NCBI GenBank assembly: GCA_021297815.1
Contig: JAJTGK010000018.1
Span: 1-45,574 of the forward strand
Reading direction: 5' to 3'
Source: Planctomycetaceae bacterium
GTDB taxonomy: Bacteria; Planctomycetota; Phycisphaerae; Phycisphaerales; SM1A02
DNA length: 45,574 nucleotides
The notes below the pieces were generated by a model, which searched no databases, had not been told where the DNA came from, and saw only the letters and a list, made by a program, of their open reading frames with translations. Below are positions 26,903-36,100 of this stretch, one piece after another. A program made the position numbers and the translations under genes. The first letter of the stretch is position 1. Each line of letters opens with the position of its first letter.

Positions 26903-29086
26903 ATGACACGCAGGTCGAGCCCCGTGGCCGAGGAAGGGACGCACAACACCGCGACCGACGCCGCCTCGCGCCCCGCGCGCGAGCCGTTGCCGCTTGCGAC
27001 CGCGATCGATGCGGTGCCGGGCGTCGGGGCGGCGCGCGCAAAGGCGTTCCGCGAACTTGGGATTCGGACGGTCGCGGACCTCCTCCACCACTTCCCCTTC
27101 CGCGTCGAGGCGGAGCACGGCGAGGACACGATCGCCGCACACACCGCCGCGATCGCCGCGAAGCCCGATGCCGAGAAGAGCGCGAACATCGCCATACGAG
27201 GCACGGTCGCCGCATCGCGGACGGCGTTTGGCAAGCGGCCGCGGCTCGAGGCGACCCTCGACGACGGCACGGGCACCGTGCGCCTTGTCTTCTTCAACAT
27301 GCCGTGGATGCGTGGCAAGCTGCATCCCGGGCGGCAAGGCATCGTCGAAGGCAAGGCGAAGCTCGAGCGGGGCTACCTCGAGGTCGTGAACGGCAAGTGG
27401 ACCGATGTCTCTGCCGACCCGTCGGGGAAGGAGGCGCGCAGCGACCGCATGCGGCCCGTCTATCCGTCGACCGAGGCGCTGCCGTCGCGGGCGATCGAGC
27501 AGACGGTGCGTGCGGTGCTCGAGCCCGCGTGTGCGGCGATTCCAGAGCTGCTGCCGCGCGAGTACCTCGAGCCGCGCGGGCTGATCGGCCTGCGCGATGC
27601 GGTGCGGGGCATGCATGCGCCTGCGACCGAGGCGGACTTCGGCGCGGCACGCACGCGCCTGGCGTACGACGAACTGCTCGTGCTGCAGCTCGCGGTCGCG
27701 ATCAAGCGGCGCATGCGCTCGGCGCAGGGCGCGCCCGCGCTGCCCATGCCGCCCGCGACCGAGCGCGAGATCCTCGCGAGGTTTCCCTTCGAGTTCACGC
27801 CTGACCAGCACGCGACCTTCCGCGAGATCGCGAAGGACCTTGGCGACACGCAGCCGATGAACCGCTTGCTGCAGGGCGATGTCGGCGCGGGAAAGACGGC
27901 GGTGGCGCTTGCGTCGATGCTCGTCGCGGTCGCGAACAGGCATCAGGCGGCGATGATGGCGCCGACCGAGCTTCTCGCCGAGCAGCACTTTGCGTCGATC
28001 TCGCGGTTTCTCGAGGGGACGAGCGTGCGTGTGGCGCTGCTCACCGGCAGCCTGTCGGCAAGCGAGCGCGCCCGTATCCGCGATCTCGTCGAGATGGGCG
28101 GCGTCGACATCATGGTGGGCACGCATGCGCTTCTCACGGGCGATGTGCGGTTCCATGCGCTCGCGCTCGCCGTGGTCGACGAGCAGCACCGGTTCGGCGT
28201 CGCGCAGCGCGCGGAGCTCCGCGGCAAGGCGCCTGCGGGCCAGACGCCGCACATGCTGGTGATGACCGCGACGCCCATCCCGCGCACGCTGTCGCTGACG
28301 GTGTACGGCGACCTCGATGTGAGCACGATTCGCCATAGGCCGAAGGACCGTTCGCCCGTCCACACGCGGGTGCTCGGCGAGCAGCGGGCCGACGATGCGT
28401 ATGCGTTCGTCGCGGAGCGCGTCTCGCGCGGCGAGCAGGCGTTCATCGTGGTTCCCGCGGTCGAGGAGAGCGACTTCGGCCTGAAGGATGTCGCAAGCCA
28501 TCTCGCGCGGCTCGAGGCGGGTCCGCTCAAGGGCGCGCGACTTGCGGCGATGCACGGGCGCATGAAGCCCGACGAGCGCGATGCGGTGATGGATCGCTTC
28601 CGCGCGGGCGAGATCGATGCGCTGGTGGCGACGGTCGTGATCGAGGTCGGCGTCGATGTGCCGAATGCGACGGTGATGGTGATCGAGCATGCCGATCGCT
28701 TCGGACTTGCGCAGCTTCATCAGCTGCGAGGCCGTGTGGGGCGAGGGCCGAAGGGCGGCGTGTGCGTGCTGATCGCCGATCCGACGACCGACGATGGTCG
28801 TGCGCGGCTCGAGGCGATTCGCTCGACCGACGACGGCTTCCGCATCAGCGAGCTCGACCTGGCGATCCGCGGGCCCGGCGAACTGTTCGGTGCTCGGCAG
28901 AGCGGCCTGCCGCCGTTCAAGGTCGCCGATCTCACGCGCGATCTCGGGCTTCTCGAGCGGGCACGGCGCGATGCGACGGAGTGGATCGCGCGCAGCCCGC
29001 TTCTGGCCCAGGACGGCGAGCATGTGCTGCGGCGCAAGGTGCTCGGAACCTACGGCGAGGCGCTCGGCCTCGGCGATGTGGGCTGA
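26903..29086 (+). CDS. recG: ATP-dependent DNA helicase RecG
   Basis: Double-stranded DNA translocase acting on stalled forks and Holliday junctions. The 727-residue protein has an N-terminal wedge/OB domain (about 30-230, with a helix-hairpin-helix-like VPGVGAARAKAF), helicase motif I GDVGAGKTAVA (about 324-334), motif II DEQH (about 426-429), TATPIPRTL, and the C-terminal conserved QLRGRVGRG. The opening 25 residues are poorly conserved; GTG 26924 is a possible alternative start. It converges with polX with only 4 bp between the stop codons, and no terminator is seen. Confidence 0.96.
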   Translation: MTRRSSPVAEEGTHNTATDAASRPAREPLPLATAIDAVPGVGAARAKAFRELGIRTVADLLHHFPFRVEAEHGEDTIAAHTAAIAAKPDAEKSANIAIRGTVAASRTAFGKRPRLEATLDDGTGTVRLVFFNMPWMRGKLHPGRQGIVEGKAKLERGYLEVVNGKWTDVSADPSGKEARSDRMRPVYPSTEALPSRAIEQTVRAVLEPACAAIPELLPREYLEPRGLIGLRDAVRGMHAPATEADFGAARTRLAYDELLVLQLAVAIKRRMRSAQGAPALPMPPATEREILARFPFEFTPDQHATFREIAKDLGDTQPMNRLLQGDVGAGKTAVALASMLVAVANRHQAAMMAPTELLAEQHFASISRFLEGTSVRVALLTGSLSASERARIRDLVEMGGVDIMVGTHALLTGDVRFHALALAVVDEQHRFGVAQRAELRGKAPAGQTPHMLVMTATPIPRTLSLTVYGDLDVSTIRHRPKDRSPVHTRVLGEQRADDAYAFVAERVSRGEQAFIVVPAVEESDFGLKDVASHLARLEAGPLKGARLAAMHGRMKPDERDAVMDRFRAGEIDALVATVVIEVGVDVPNATVMVIEHADRFGLAQLHQLRGRVGRGPKGGVCVLIADPTTDDGRARLEAIRSTDDGFRISELDLAIRGPGELFGARQSGLPPFKVADLTRDLGLLERARRDATEWIARSPLLAQDGEHVLRRKVLGTYGEALGLGDVG

Positions 29087-29090
29087 GCGG

Positions 29091-30836
29091 CTAGCGGCGG
29101 CGCGTACGCCATGCGTCGAGGGCCTTCGCGTCCATGCAGTTGAGGCAGAGCGACTTCGGCAGCCAGCCGCGCTGCGCGGTCAGGATGCCGTAGCGGAGTT
29201 CGTCGAAATCCTCGGGGCGATGGACATCGCAGTCGATCGCGAGCAGGACCCCTGCCTCGACGGCGCCGCGGACATGCGAGTCGCGCAGGTCGAGGCGCAT
29301 GTGGTGGCTGTTGAGCTCGAGCGCGACGCCGTGCTCCTTCGCGGCGGCGAAGAGTTCGCTCATCGCGGGCTCGAGGCCCGGTCGGCCGTTCACCAGGCGG
29401 CCCGTGGGGTGGCCGATGACATGGACGAGCGGATGGCGGATCGCCTTCAGCAGGCGCTCGGTCGCCGCGCGTGGCTCCTGCTTGAGCGCGGCGTGCGGGC
29501 TTGCGACGACCCAGTCGAGTTCGGCGAGCAGGTCGTCGGGGTAGTCGAGCGAGCCGTCGGAGAGGATGTCGACCTCGCTGCCCGCCCAGATCTGCATGTT
29601 CGGGTGCCGCGCGCGGGCGTCGTGCACGGCCTTGATGTGCGCGCGCAGGCGCTGCTCGTCGAGGCCGTTCGCCTGGAACTGGCTCTTCGAGTGGTCGGTG
29701 ACCGCGATGGTGTGGAAGCCGCGGGCGGCGGCGCGTTCGACGAGTTCGTCGATCGACATCGTGCCGTCGGAGGCGGTCGTGTGGCTGTGGAGCTCGGCCT
29801 TGATGTCGGCCAGCGTCACGACGGCGGGATGCGTGGTGCCGTGCAGGAACGCGTCGATCTCGCCGCGGTCCTCGCGCATGGTCGGCGCGATCCAGTCGAG
29901 GCCGAGGGCGGCGTAGACCTGCGCTTCGGTCGCGGCGGCGACGGGCGTGGCGCCCTCGGCGAGTTCGCCCTTCGCGTCCTCCCTGAAGAGGCCGTATTCG
30001 TTCAGACGCATGCCCTGCGCGATCGCACGCTCGCGCATACGGATGTTGTGCTCCTTGCTGCCCGTGAAGTACATGAGAGCGGCGCCGAAGCGGTCGAGCG
30101 GCACGACGCGCAGGTCGATCTGGACGCCCGTCTTCGTGAGCACGCTCGACTTGGTGTCGCCATGGCCGAGGACGCGCGCGACCTCGGCGCGGGCGACGAA
30201 CGCGTTCATGAGCGCGGCGGGGTCGCGTGAGGATGCGAGGAGGTCGAGGTCGCCGATCGTCTCTTTGCCGCGGCGCAAGCTGCCCGCGTAGGCGATGCGC
30301 TCGACATGCGGCAGCGCCTCGAGTTCCGAGACGAGCGATTCCGCGAGTGGAAGCGCCTCGCCGATGCGGATGCGGCCGCGCGCGCTCTCGGCGAAGGCGA
30401 TGGCTTCCTTGATGTTCGCGACGGTCTTGGCGCCCATGCGCGGCAGCGTGGCGACCTTGCCCGCGTCGATGGCGGATTTCAGCGACGCGAGGTCGACGAT
30501 GCCGAGTTCAGTCCACATGGCGCGCGCGGTCTTCGGCCCGATGCCCTGGATGGCGAGCACTTCCTTGAGGCCCGCAGGGACCTGCGCACGGAGTTCCTCG
30601 AGTTCCGTCATGGTGCCGGTCGAGGCGAACTCCCCGATCTTTGCGGCGGTCGACGCGCCGAGGCCGTCGATGTCCTTGAGCTGCTCGACGGGCGTCGAGC
30701 ACGCATCGGCGGTCATCGATTCGACCGTGCGGCCCGCGCGGCGCAGGGCGTTCACCTTGAAGGTGTTCTGGCCGAGGATCTCGGCGAGGACTGCGAGTTC
30801 CTCGAAGGCGGCGGCGACTTCGGAGTTGGTGGGCAT
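29091..30836 (-). CDS. polX: Family X DNA polymerase with PHP domain
   Basis: Bacterial PolX, a gap-filling polymerase in base-excision repair with 3'-5' exonuclease activity. Domains: helix-hairpin-helix lyase part (about 1-150, LKDIDGLGASTAAKI, IQGIGPKTAR), polymerase part with the nucleotidyltransferase motif GSLRRGKETIGDLDLL (about 183-198), and a PHP phosphoesterase domain from about 340 with ELHSHTTASDGT, VTDHS, GSEVDIL and the late DCDVHRPEDF. The 581-residue length is standard. TACGCT is 6 nt before ATG 30836 on the minus strand, suggesting a leaderless mRNA. It converges with recG, another repair gene. Confidence 0.96.
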   Translation of the reverse strand: MPTNSEVAAAFEELAVLAEILGQNTFKVNALRRAGRTVESMTADACSTPVEQLKDIDGLGASTAAKIGEFASTGTMTELEELRAQVPAGLKEVLAIQGIGPKTARAMWTELGIVDLASLKSAIDAGKVATLPRMGAKTVANIKEAIAFAESARGRIRIGEALPLAESLVSELEALPHVERIAYAGSLRRGKETIGDLDLLASSRDPAALMNAFVARAEVARVLGHGDTKSSVLTKTGVQIDLRVVPLDRFGAALMYFTGSKEHNIRMRERAIAQGMRLNEYGLFREDAKGELAEGATPVAAATEAQVYAALGLDWIAPTMREDRGEIDAFLHGTTHPAVVTLADIKAELHSHTTASDGTMSIDELVERAAARGFHTIAVTDHSKSQFQANGLDEQRLRAHIKAVHDARARHPNMQIWAGSEVDILSDGSLDYPDDLLAELDWVVASPHAALKQEPRAATERLLKAIRHPLVHVIGHPTGRLVNGRPGLEPAMSELFAAAKEHGVALELNSHHMRLDLRDSHVRGAVEAGVLLAIDCDVHRPEDFDELRYGILTAQRGWLPKSLCLNCMDAKALDAWRTRRR

Positions 30837-30842
30837 GGGGAG

Positions 30843-30848
30843 AGCGTA
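30843..30848 (-). promoter_or_regulatory. Candidate -10 box of polX
   Basis: TACGCT on the minus strand, 6 nt before ATG 30836, with no ribosome site between. The bases 30849-30975 beyond it hold nothing else I can identify. Confidence 0.4.
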
Positions 30849-30975
30849 GCGTGGGGGGCGCGGGGTTGAGGCGCGTGCGCGCGGTGGTGAATGGCTGGCG
30901 ATGGAACAGGAGATCCGCGCATGTGAGGGAGGATCCGCGGCGAGGCGGGGATACCTCGGTGACGCGTTCGGCGAA

Positions 30976-31078
30976 GGACCGCGCGCGTTGCGCGCGCGCC
31001 CTCGCGAGACTGTGGAACGGGGCGACCCAGTGCCTGCGGACTGGGCACCCGCCGGCCAAAGGGCCGGCGGCGACGGCG
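30976..31078 (+). repeat. Hairpin repeat, left arm, copy 1
   Basis: A string of three self-complementary segments: GCGCGC...GCGCGC, then CCCAGT / ACTGGG (31026-31045), then GCCGGCC-AAA-GGGCCGGC (31051-31068). A near-identical arm occurs at 39833-39930. The middle hairpin recurs in inverted orientation in the right arm at 31165-31343. Bases 31079-31164 between the arms hold no gene I can support. Confidence 0.8.
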
Positions 31079-31164
31079 GTGGGTTCTGCGTCGAGCCTCC
31101 GCATCAGGCATGACGCCGTGAACTACAGCGAACCGATCGTGAATCGGACGACCCGAACCGATCT

Positions 31165-31343
31165 CGGCACGACGCCGTCGCGCGCAGCGCGGCGGGTGCC
31201 CAGCCCGCAGGCGCTGCGTCGCGAGATCCCGCAGTCTCGGCACGGCGCCGTCGCGCGCAGCGCGGCGGGTGCCCAGCCCGCAGGCGCTGGGTCGCGAGAT
31301 CCAACAGTCTCGGCACGATGCGTCGGGCGAAGCCCGACGGTCA
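31165..31343 (-). repeat. Hairpin repeat, right arm, copy 1, with 73-bp tandem duplication
   Basis: Read on the minus strand it begins with the waaA stop TGA (31343-31341), then the hairpin CGTCGGGC-TTC-GCCCGACG (31339-31321), the CCCAGC / GCTGGG hairpin and a GC-rich hairpin ending GACGGCG. The latter two hairpins are present twice as 73-bp direct repeats (CGGCAC at 31165, 31238 and 31311). The other copy is at 40015-40112. The first hairpin may act as a terminator for waaA. Confidence 0.85.
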
Positions 31344-32600
31344 CCTCGAGCTCGGTGGAACGAGCATCGAGAGAATCACTTCGGCGGTCTTCGCGGTGCC
31401 GCCCTTCTCGCGGGCGATCGTCTCACGCCCCGCCGTGGCGACCTTCGCGCGCACCTCCGCGCTTCCGAACAGCTCCGCAAGCGTGCCACGAAGCTCCTCG
31501 GCACGCACCTGCCGAATGCCTCCGCGTTCGCGGAACGCCTCGACCACATCGCGGAAGTCGTGCACGCGCGGGCCGATCACGACAGGCTTTCCGAGCGCCG
31601 CAGGTTCGATCGGGTCGCTTCCGTACAACTTCCCGAAGCTTCGGCCCATCACGACCACCGTCGCGAGCGAGTACGCCATTCCCAGCTCGCCGATCGTGTC
31701 GAGGAGGTAGCAGCGCGTCTCGGCGCCGCCCCGCTCCTTGCGCGATCGACGCACGCAACCGGGCAGGTTCGCCGCGACTCCATCCCACCACTCGGGCTTG
31801 CGCGGCGCGATCAAGAGCCGCACGCCCTCGGGCAACGCCTCGCGAAGGAGCAGTTCCTCGCCTGGCTCCGTGCTTCCCGCGACCACGAGCGGCACGCCCG
31901 CGGGAATGCCGAGCTCGTCGGCAAGCTTCTCCGCGCCAGGCACGCCGTCGCGCACGGCGATCGAGTCCCACTTCATGTTGCCCGACACGAGCACATCGCG
32001 TGCGCCGAGTTCGACGAACCGATCCGCGTAGGTCTTGTTCTGCGAAAGCACGACGGTGGCGCGCGCGAACATGCCGCGAACGACGGCGCGCACCTTCCGG
32101 TAGCGCACGATGCTGCGGTCGCTGAGTCGGCCATTGACGACGACCACGGGTATGCCGCGTGCACGGGCGAGCCGCGTCGTGTTCGGCCAAAGCTCGAGTT
32201 CGACAAGGACGAGGAGATCGGGCTGCGTGCGCGAAAGCCAACGCCGCACCGCAAACGAGAAGTCGAACGGCGTGCGTACCACCGCGTGGCGCTCGCCGAA
32301 CAGCGCGCGCGCGCGCGCAATGCCCGTGTCGGTGGTCACGCTCACCACGATCTCTGGCTGCGCGGGATCGGCGGCCAGCGTGTCGACGAGGCCGCGGATC
32401 GCGTTGACCTCGCCGACCGACACCGCATGCACCAGAACACGGGCGCGGCCTGCGCGCTTCGGCAGCACCACTCCGCGCCCGACACGCGCAGGCCAGTCGG
32501 TCTTGATCTTCCCAGTGGCGATCATGCGCACGAGCCACACGGGACTCGTGAGCAGCACGCCGACGGCGTACACAAGGTCGGTGGCGAGCGCGCGGAGCAT
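31341..32600 (-). CDS. waaA: 3-deoxy-D-manno-octulosonic acid transferase
   Basis: Adds Kdo to lipid A precursor at the inner membrane, so the organism makes lipopolysaccharide. The 419-residue protein has an N-terminal membrane helix (about 4-25), the catalytic segment VHAVSVGE (E64), ELELWPNTT, and the second-domain motifs VVAGSTEPGEE and GSDPIEPAALGKPVVIGP. Length matches the family. The start ATG (32600-32598) overlaps the tlpA stop as TGATG, so it follows tlpA in one transcript. Its stop codon TGA is the first triplet of a hairpin repeat also found after another gene. Confidence 0.93.
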   Translation of the reverse strand: MLRALATDLVYAVGVLLTSPVWLVRMIATGKIKTDWPARVGRGVVLPKRAGRARVLVHAVSVGEVNAIRGLVDTLAADPAQPEIVVSVTTDTGIARARALFGERHAVVRTPFDFSFAVRRWLSRTQPDLLVLVELELWPNTTRLARARGIPVVVVNGRLSDRSIVRYRKVRAVVRGMFARATVVLSQNKTYADRFVELGARDVLVSGNMKWDSIAVRDGVPGAEKLADELGIPAGVPLVVAGSTEPGEELLLREALPEGVRLLIAPRKPEWWDGVAANLPGCVRRSRKERGGAETRCYLLDTIGELGMAYSLATVVVMGRSFGKLYGSDPIEPAALGKPVVIGPRVHDFRDVVEAFRERGGIRQVRAEELRGTLAELFGSAEVRAKVATAGRETIAREKGGTAKTAEVILSMLVPPSSR

Positions 32601-33169
32601 CAGCGGAGGTTCTTCGCCATCGCCTGCAGCCACTTCGCGCTCTGCACGCCCTCGGCGAGGTCGGCCACGCGGCCGCGGCTGTCGACATACATCGTCTTCG
32701 GAATCAGTCCCGAAGGGTTCTTCAGCGCGACGAAGTCGTTGAACTCCTGCGTGGCCATGAACTCGCCGTCGTTCGCAGGGTTCGACTGGAGGAACGACTT
32801 CACGAGCTGCGGGCCCGTATCCATGCTGACGCCGATCACCACGAGCTTCTCGGGAAAGCCCGCTTGCAGCGAATGCACGGTGGCGCGGTTCTGCCGGCAC
32901 GGCCCGCACCAGGTGGCCCAGATCTCGATGATCATGGGGCGCCCCGCGTACTGCGCCAGGCTCACGGGATTTCCGTCGAGATCGCGCACGGTGAGCTTGT
33001 GGACAGGGCCGAGTTCCTTGGGGGCCTCGGACACGGGCGCCGCGGTGGGGTCGGCGACCGCGGGTGCCGCAGGAGCACCTGCCTGCGGTGGCGCGGGCGG
33101 CGGCGCCTGCTCGCACGAGAAGGGAAACGCCGCAAGAAGGATGGCGGCGAGGACACGCGAAGTCGGCAT
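32600..33169 (-). CDS. TlpA-like thioredoxin-fold lipoprotein
   Basis: A 189-residue extracytoplasmic thiol-disulfide protein of the TlpA/ResA group. Residues 1-19 form a signal ending AAFPFSC (Cys19, probable lipid attachment), followed by a Pro/Ala linker (20-52). The thioredoxin domain then has WATWCGPC with the active pair C88 and C91. The partner is unknown; such proteins usually reduce disulfides for cytochrome c maturation or act in the periplasm generally. TATTCT lies 6 nt before ATG 33169. It overlaps waaA by one base. It is divergent from the oxoprolinase gene with only 19 bp between the start codons. Confidence 0.88.
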   Translation of the reverse strand: MPTSRVLAAILLAAFPFSCEQAPPPAPPQAGAPAAPAVADPTAAPVSEAPKELGPVHKLTVRDLDGNPVSLAQYAGRPMIIEIWATWCGPCRQNRATVHSLQAGFPEKLVVIGVSMDTGPQLVKSFLQSNPANDGEFMATQEFNDFVALKNPSGLIPKTMYVDSRGRVADLAEGVQSAKWLQAMAKNLR

Positions 33170-33175
33170 CTCGGC

Positions 33176-33181
33176 AGAATA
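33176..33181 (-). promoter_or_regulatory. Candidate -10 box of the tlpA-waaA transcript
   Basis: TATTCT on the minus strand, preceded by GGG and 6 nt before ATG 33169. It lies inside the 19-bp gap to the divergent oxoprolinase gene, whose own promoter must therefore overlap the tlpA coding region. Confidence 0.45.
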
Positions 33182-33188
33182 CCCGACC

Positions 33189-36100
33189 ATGCCCGACCCG
33201 TCGGCCAACCTCACGCCCGCGTGCAAGTGGCGCATCGCGCTCGATACCGGCGGCACATTCACGGACCTCGTGGCGATTGCGCCCGATGGGTCGGTGCATC
33301 GCGCGAAGATCCCTTCGGACGGTTCGCTCGTCGGCAGCGTGCGCACTTCAAGCGACGGCGCAGGCCTGCGTTTCGTGGCGGCGGGTGGAGTCGCGCTTCC
33401 CGATGGTTTTCTTGTGGGCTGGCGCGTGCACGGCGAGCGCTTCACGGCCGAAGTCCGCGCGCACCACGGCGACCTGCTCGAACTCGATCGAACGGTCGCC
33501 GCAACCCCAGGACTTCCGCTGCGATTCACGGCAAGCCACCTCGCGATCGACTCGCCGCGGCTCGGCATCCACCTGCTGACGGTGACACCGCTCGACCAGG
33601 CGTTGCCTCCGGTCGAGATGCGGCTCTCGACCACGCGCGGAACGAACGCGCTCCTCGAAGGGAAAGGCGCGAAGGTCGGTGTGCTGGTGTCCGCCGGACT
33701 TTCAGGCATCGTCGAGATCGGCGACCAGACGCGCGACGACCTGTTCGCGCGCGTGCCCGCGCCGCGCAGGAGCTTGGCACAGGCCGTGCATGAATTGCCC
33801 GAGCGGACGCTCGCCGACGGCACCGAGGAGGCGCGCGCGACCCGCGCGGAGATCGCGCACGCCGTCGAACTCCTGCGCCAGGAGGGCTGCGATGCGTTCG
33901 TGACGAGCCTGGCGCACGCGCTTGTCGACGACGGCCGCGAGCGCGACATCGCCCACACGATCGCCTTCATGGGAGCGCGTTCGATCGCGGCGTCGCGCGT
34001 CGCGCCGCATGCGAGGCTGCTCACGCGCACCGAGACGGCGATCGTCACCGCGCGGATCGCGCCTTCGATCGAGTCCTTCGTCGCCGACGCCGGCGCCACG
34101 GCGCCTTCGGGGTCTCGCGTCCTCCTCTTCACAAGCGCAGGCGTGCTGCAATCGTCGGGCATCTACGAGGCTCGCGACACGCTCTTCTCTGGTCCCGCGG
34201 GCGGCGCGGTGGCCGTGTGCGCCTTGGCGCGCCGACATGGCCTCGCACGCGCGATCGGGTTCGACATGGGCGGCACGAGCAGCGATGTCACGCGGGCCGA
34301 GCACGGCCGCGTCGCACTGCGCCACGAGACGAGGCTCGCGCGCTCGACCGTCGCCGCGCCTGCGCTTGCGATCGACAGCGTCGCCGCGGGCGGAGGGTCG
34401 ATCTGCCGCGCGCGCGACGGCGCGCTCGAGGTCGGGCCCGAGAGCGCGGGCTCGTCGCCAGGGCCCGCGTGCTACGGTCGCGGCGGGCCGTTGACTGTCA
34501 CGGATGTGAATCTGCTCGTCGGCCGCTCCGCCGCTGCGCTCGGCGCGATGCCGCTTGATCGAGGTGCTGCGGAGCGTGCGCTCGCCGAGGTCGCCGCGAC
34601 GAGAGGTACGACGGCGGAGGAGACGCTCTCCGCGCTTCTCGACATCGCCGACGCGCGCATGGCGCTTGCGATCGAGAATCTCTGCGTGCGCGACGGCGTC
34701 GACGCGCGTGGAGGCGAGCATGGCGAGCGATCGCACACCCTTGTCGCCTTCGGTGGCGCGGGTGGGCAGCATGCGTGCAGCATCGCGTCGCGGCTCGGGC
34801 TTGCGCGCATCGTCTTTCCACATGCGGCGGGGTTCATGTGCGCCACGGGTGTCGCGCAGGCGAAGCCGACGCGCATGCAGTCCGCGCCCGTTCTCGCGCC
34901 GCTCGCGGGCAACATGCCCGCGGTGCTCGCCGCGCGCGAGGCCGCGCTCGAAGATGCGGAGCAGCGGCTTGCGAGCGACGGTTTCGTGGCCAAAGACGCG
35001 GCGGTCGCGACGGTCGCGCTTCGGCTTGTCGGCCAGGAGGCCTCGATCGAGGTTCCGCTTGGCGACGAAGCCACGATGACCGCGGCGTTTCGCGCACGAT
35101 TCGAGCGGTTGTTCGGCTACGCCCCGCCGCCGCGTGCGATCGAAGTCGAGGCCGTGCGCGTCGAGGTCGAGTCCGACGCCGCGACGACTTGGGCCGACAC
35201 GCCGCGCGGCCGGGACACCGCTTGCGAGGAACATGCACCGCAGCGCATGTGGAGCGCAGGCGCGTGGCATGTCGCGCGCGTCCTGAACCGCGCGCAGGTT
35301 GCGGCGGGCGCGACCGTCGAAGGCCCCGCGATCATCGCCGACATCGGCGACACCGCCGTCATCGACGCAGGCTGGCGCGCGGTCATGGACGCCTCGGGCG
35401 ACCTGGTTGCCGAGCGCACCGCGCCACCGCCTCCCCGCACGAGCACCGCGGAAGCCGAGCTCTTCTCCGCGCGCCTCGAGTCGATCGCCCTCGGCATGGG
35501 CCATGTGCTCGAACGCACCGCGCTCAGCCCGAACATCCGCGACCGCTTCGATTTCTCCTGCGCGGTGCTCGACGCGCAGGGGCTTCTCGTCCAGAACGCG
35601 CCGCACCTTCCCGTGCATCTCGGGGCGCTCGGGGTCTGCACGCGTGCCGTGATGGGCGCGCTCGAACTCGGGGAAGGCGACATCGCCGTCACCAACCACC
35701 CTGCGTTCGGTGGCTCGCACCTGCCCGATGTCACCACGGTTGCCCCCGTGTTCGTCGACGGGCGCCGCGTGGCGTTCGTGGCGGTGCGCGCGCATCACGC
35801 CGAGATCGGCGGCACGCGCCCGGGCTCGTTTCCGCCCGATGCGCGGTCGCTCGCCGAGGAAGGCGTGGTGCTGCCGCCCTTCCATGCTGTTCGGGCGGGC
35901 GCGTTCGACGCTGCGGCCGCGCGGGCGCGCTTCGCCGACGCCCCGTATCCGTCGCGCAACCCCGACGAGAATCTCGCAGACCTCATGGCGCAGATCGCCG
36001 CCACGCGTCACGGCGTCGAGGCCGTGCGCGCGCTTGCCGCGGAACTCGCTCCCGAGCGTTTCGCCCGGCGCTGCGAAGGCGAACTCGACCGCGCCGAGCG

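Noticed and set aside
30976-31343. Insertion sequence or integrated phage
   Set aside because: No transposase or integrase, no terminal repeats with target duplication; arms are short hairpin repeats instead.
30851-32125. Open frame across the repeat region encoding ATQCLRTGHPP-type peptides
   Set aside because: The same peptide arises wherever the hairpin repeat occurs and in both orientations, so it reflects the repeat, not a gene; it also runs into waaA antisense.
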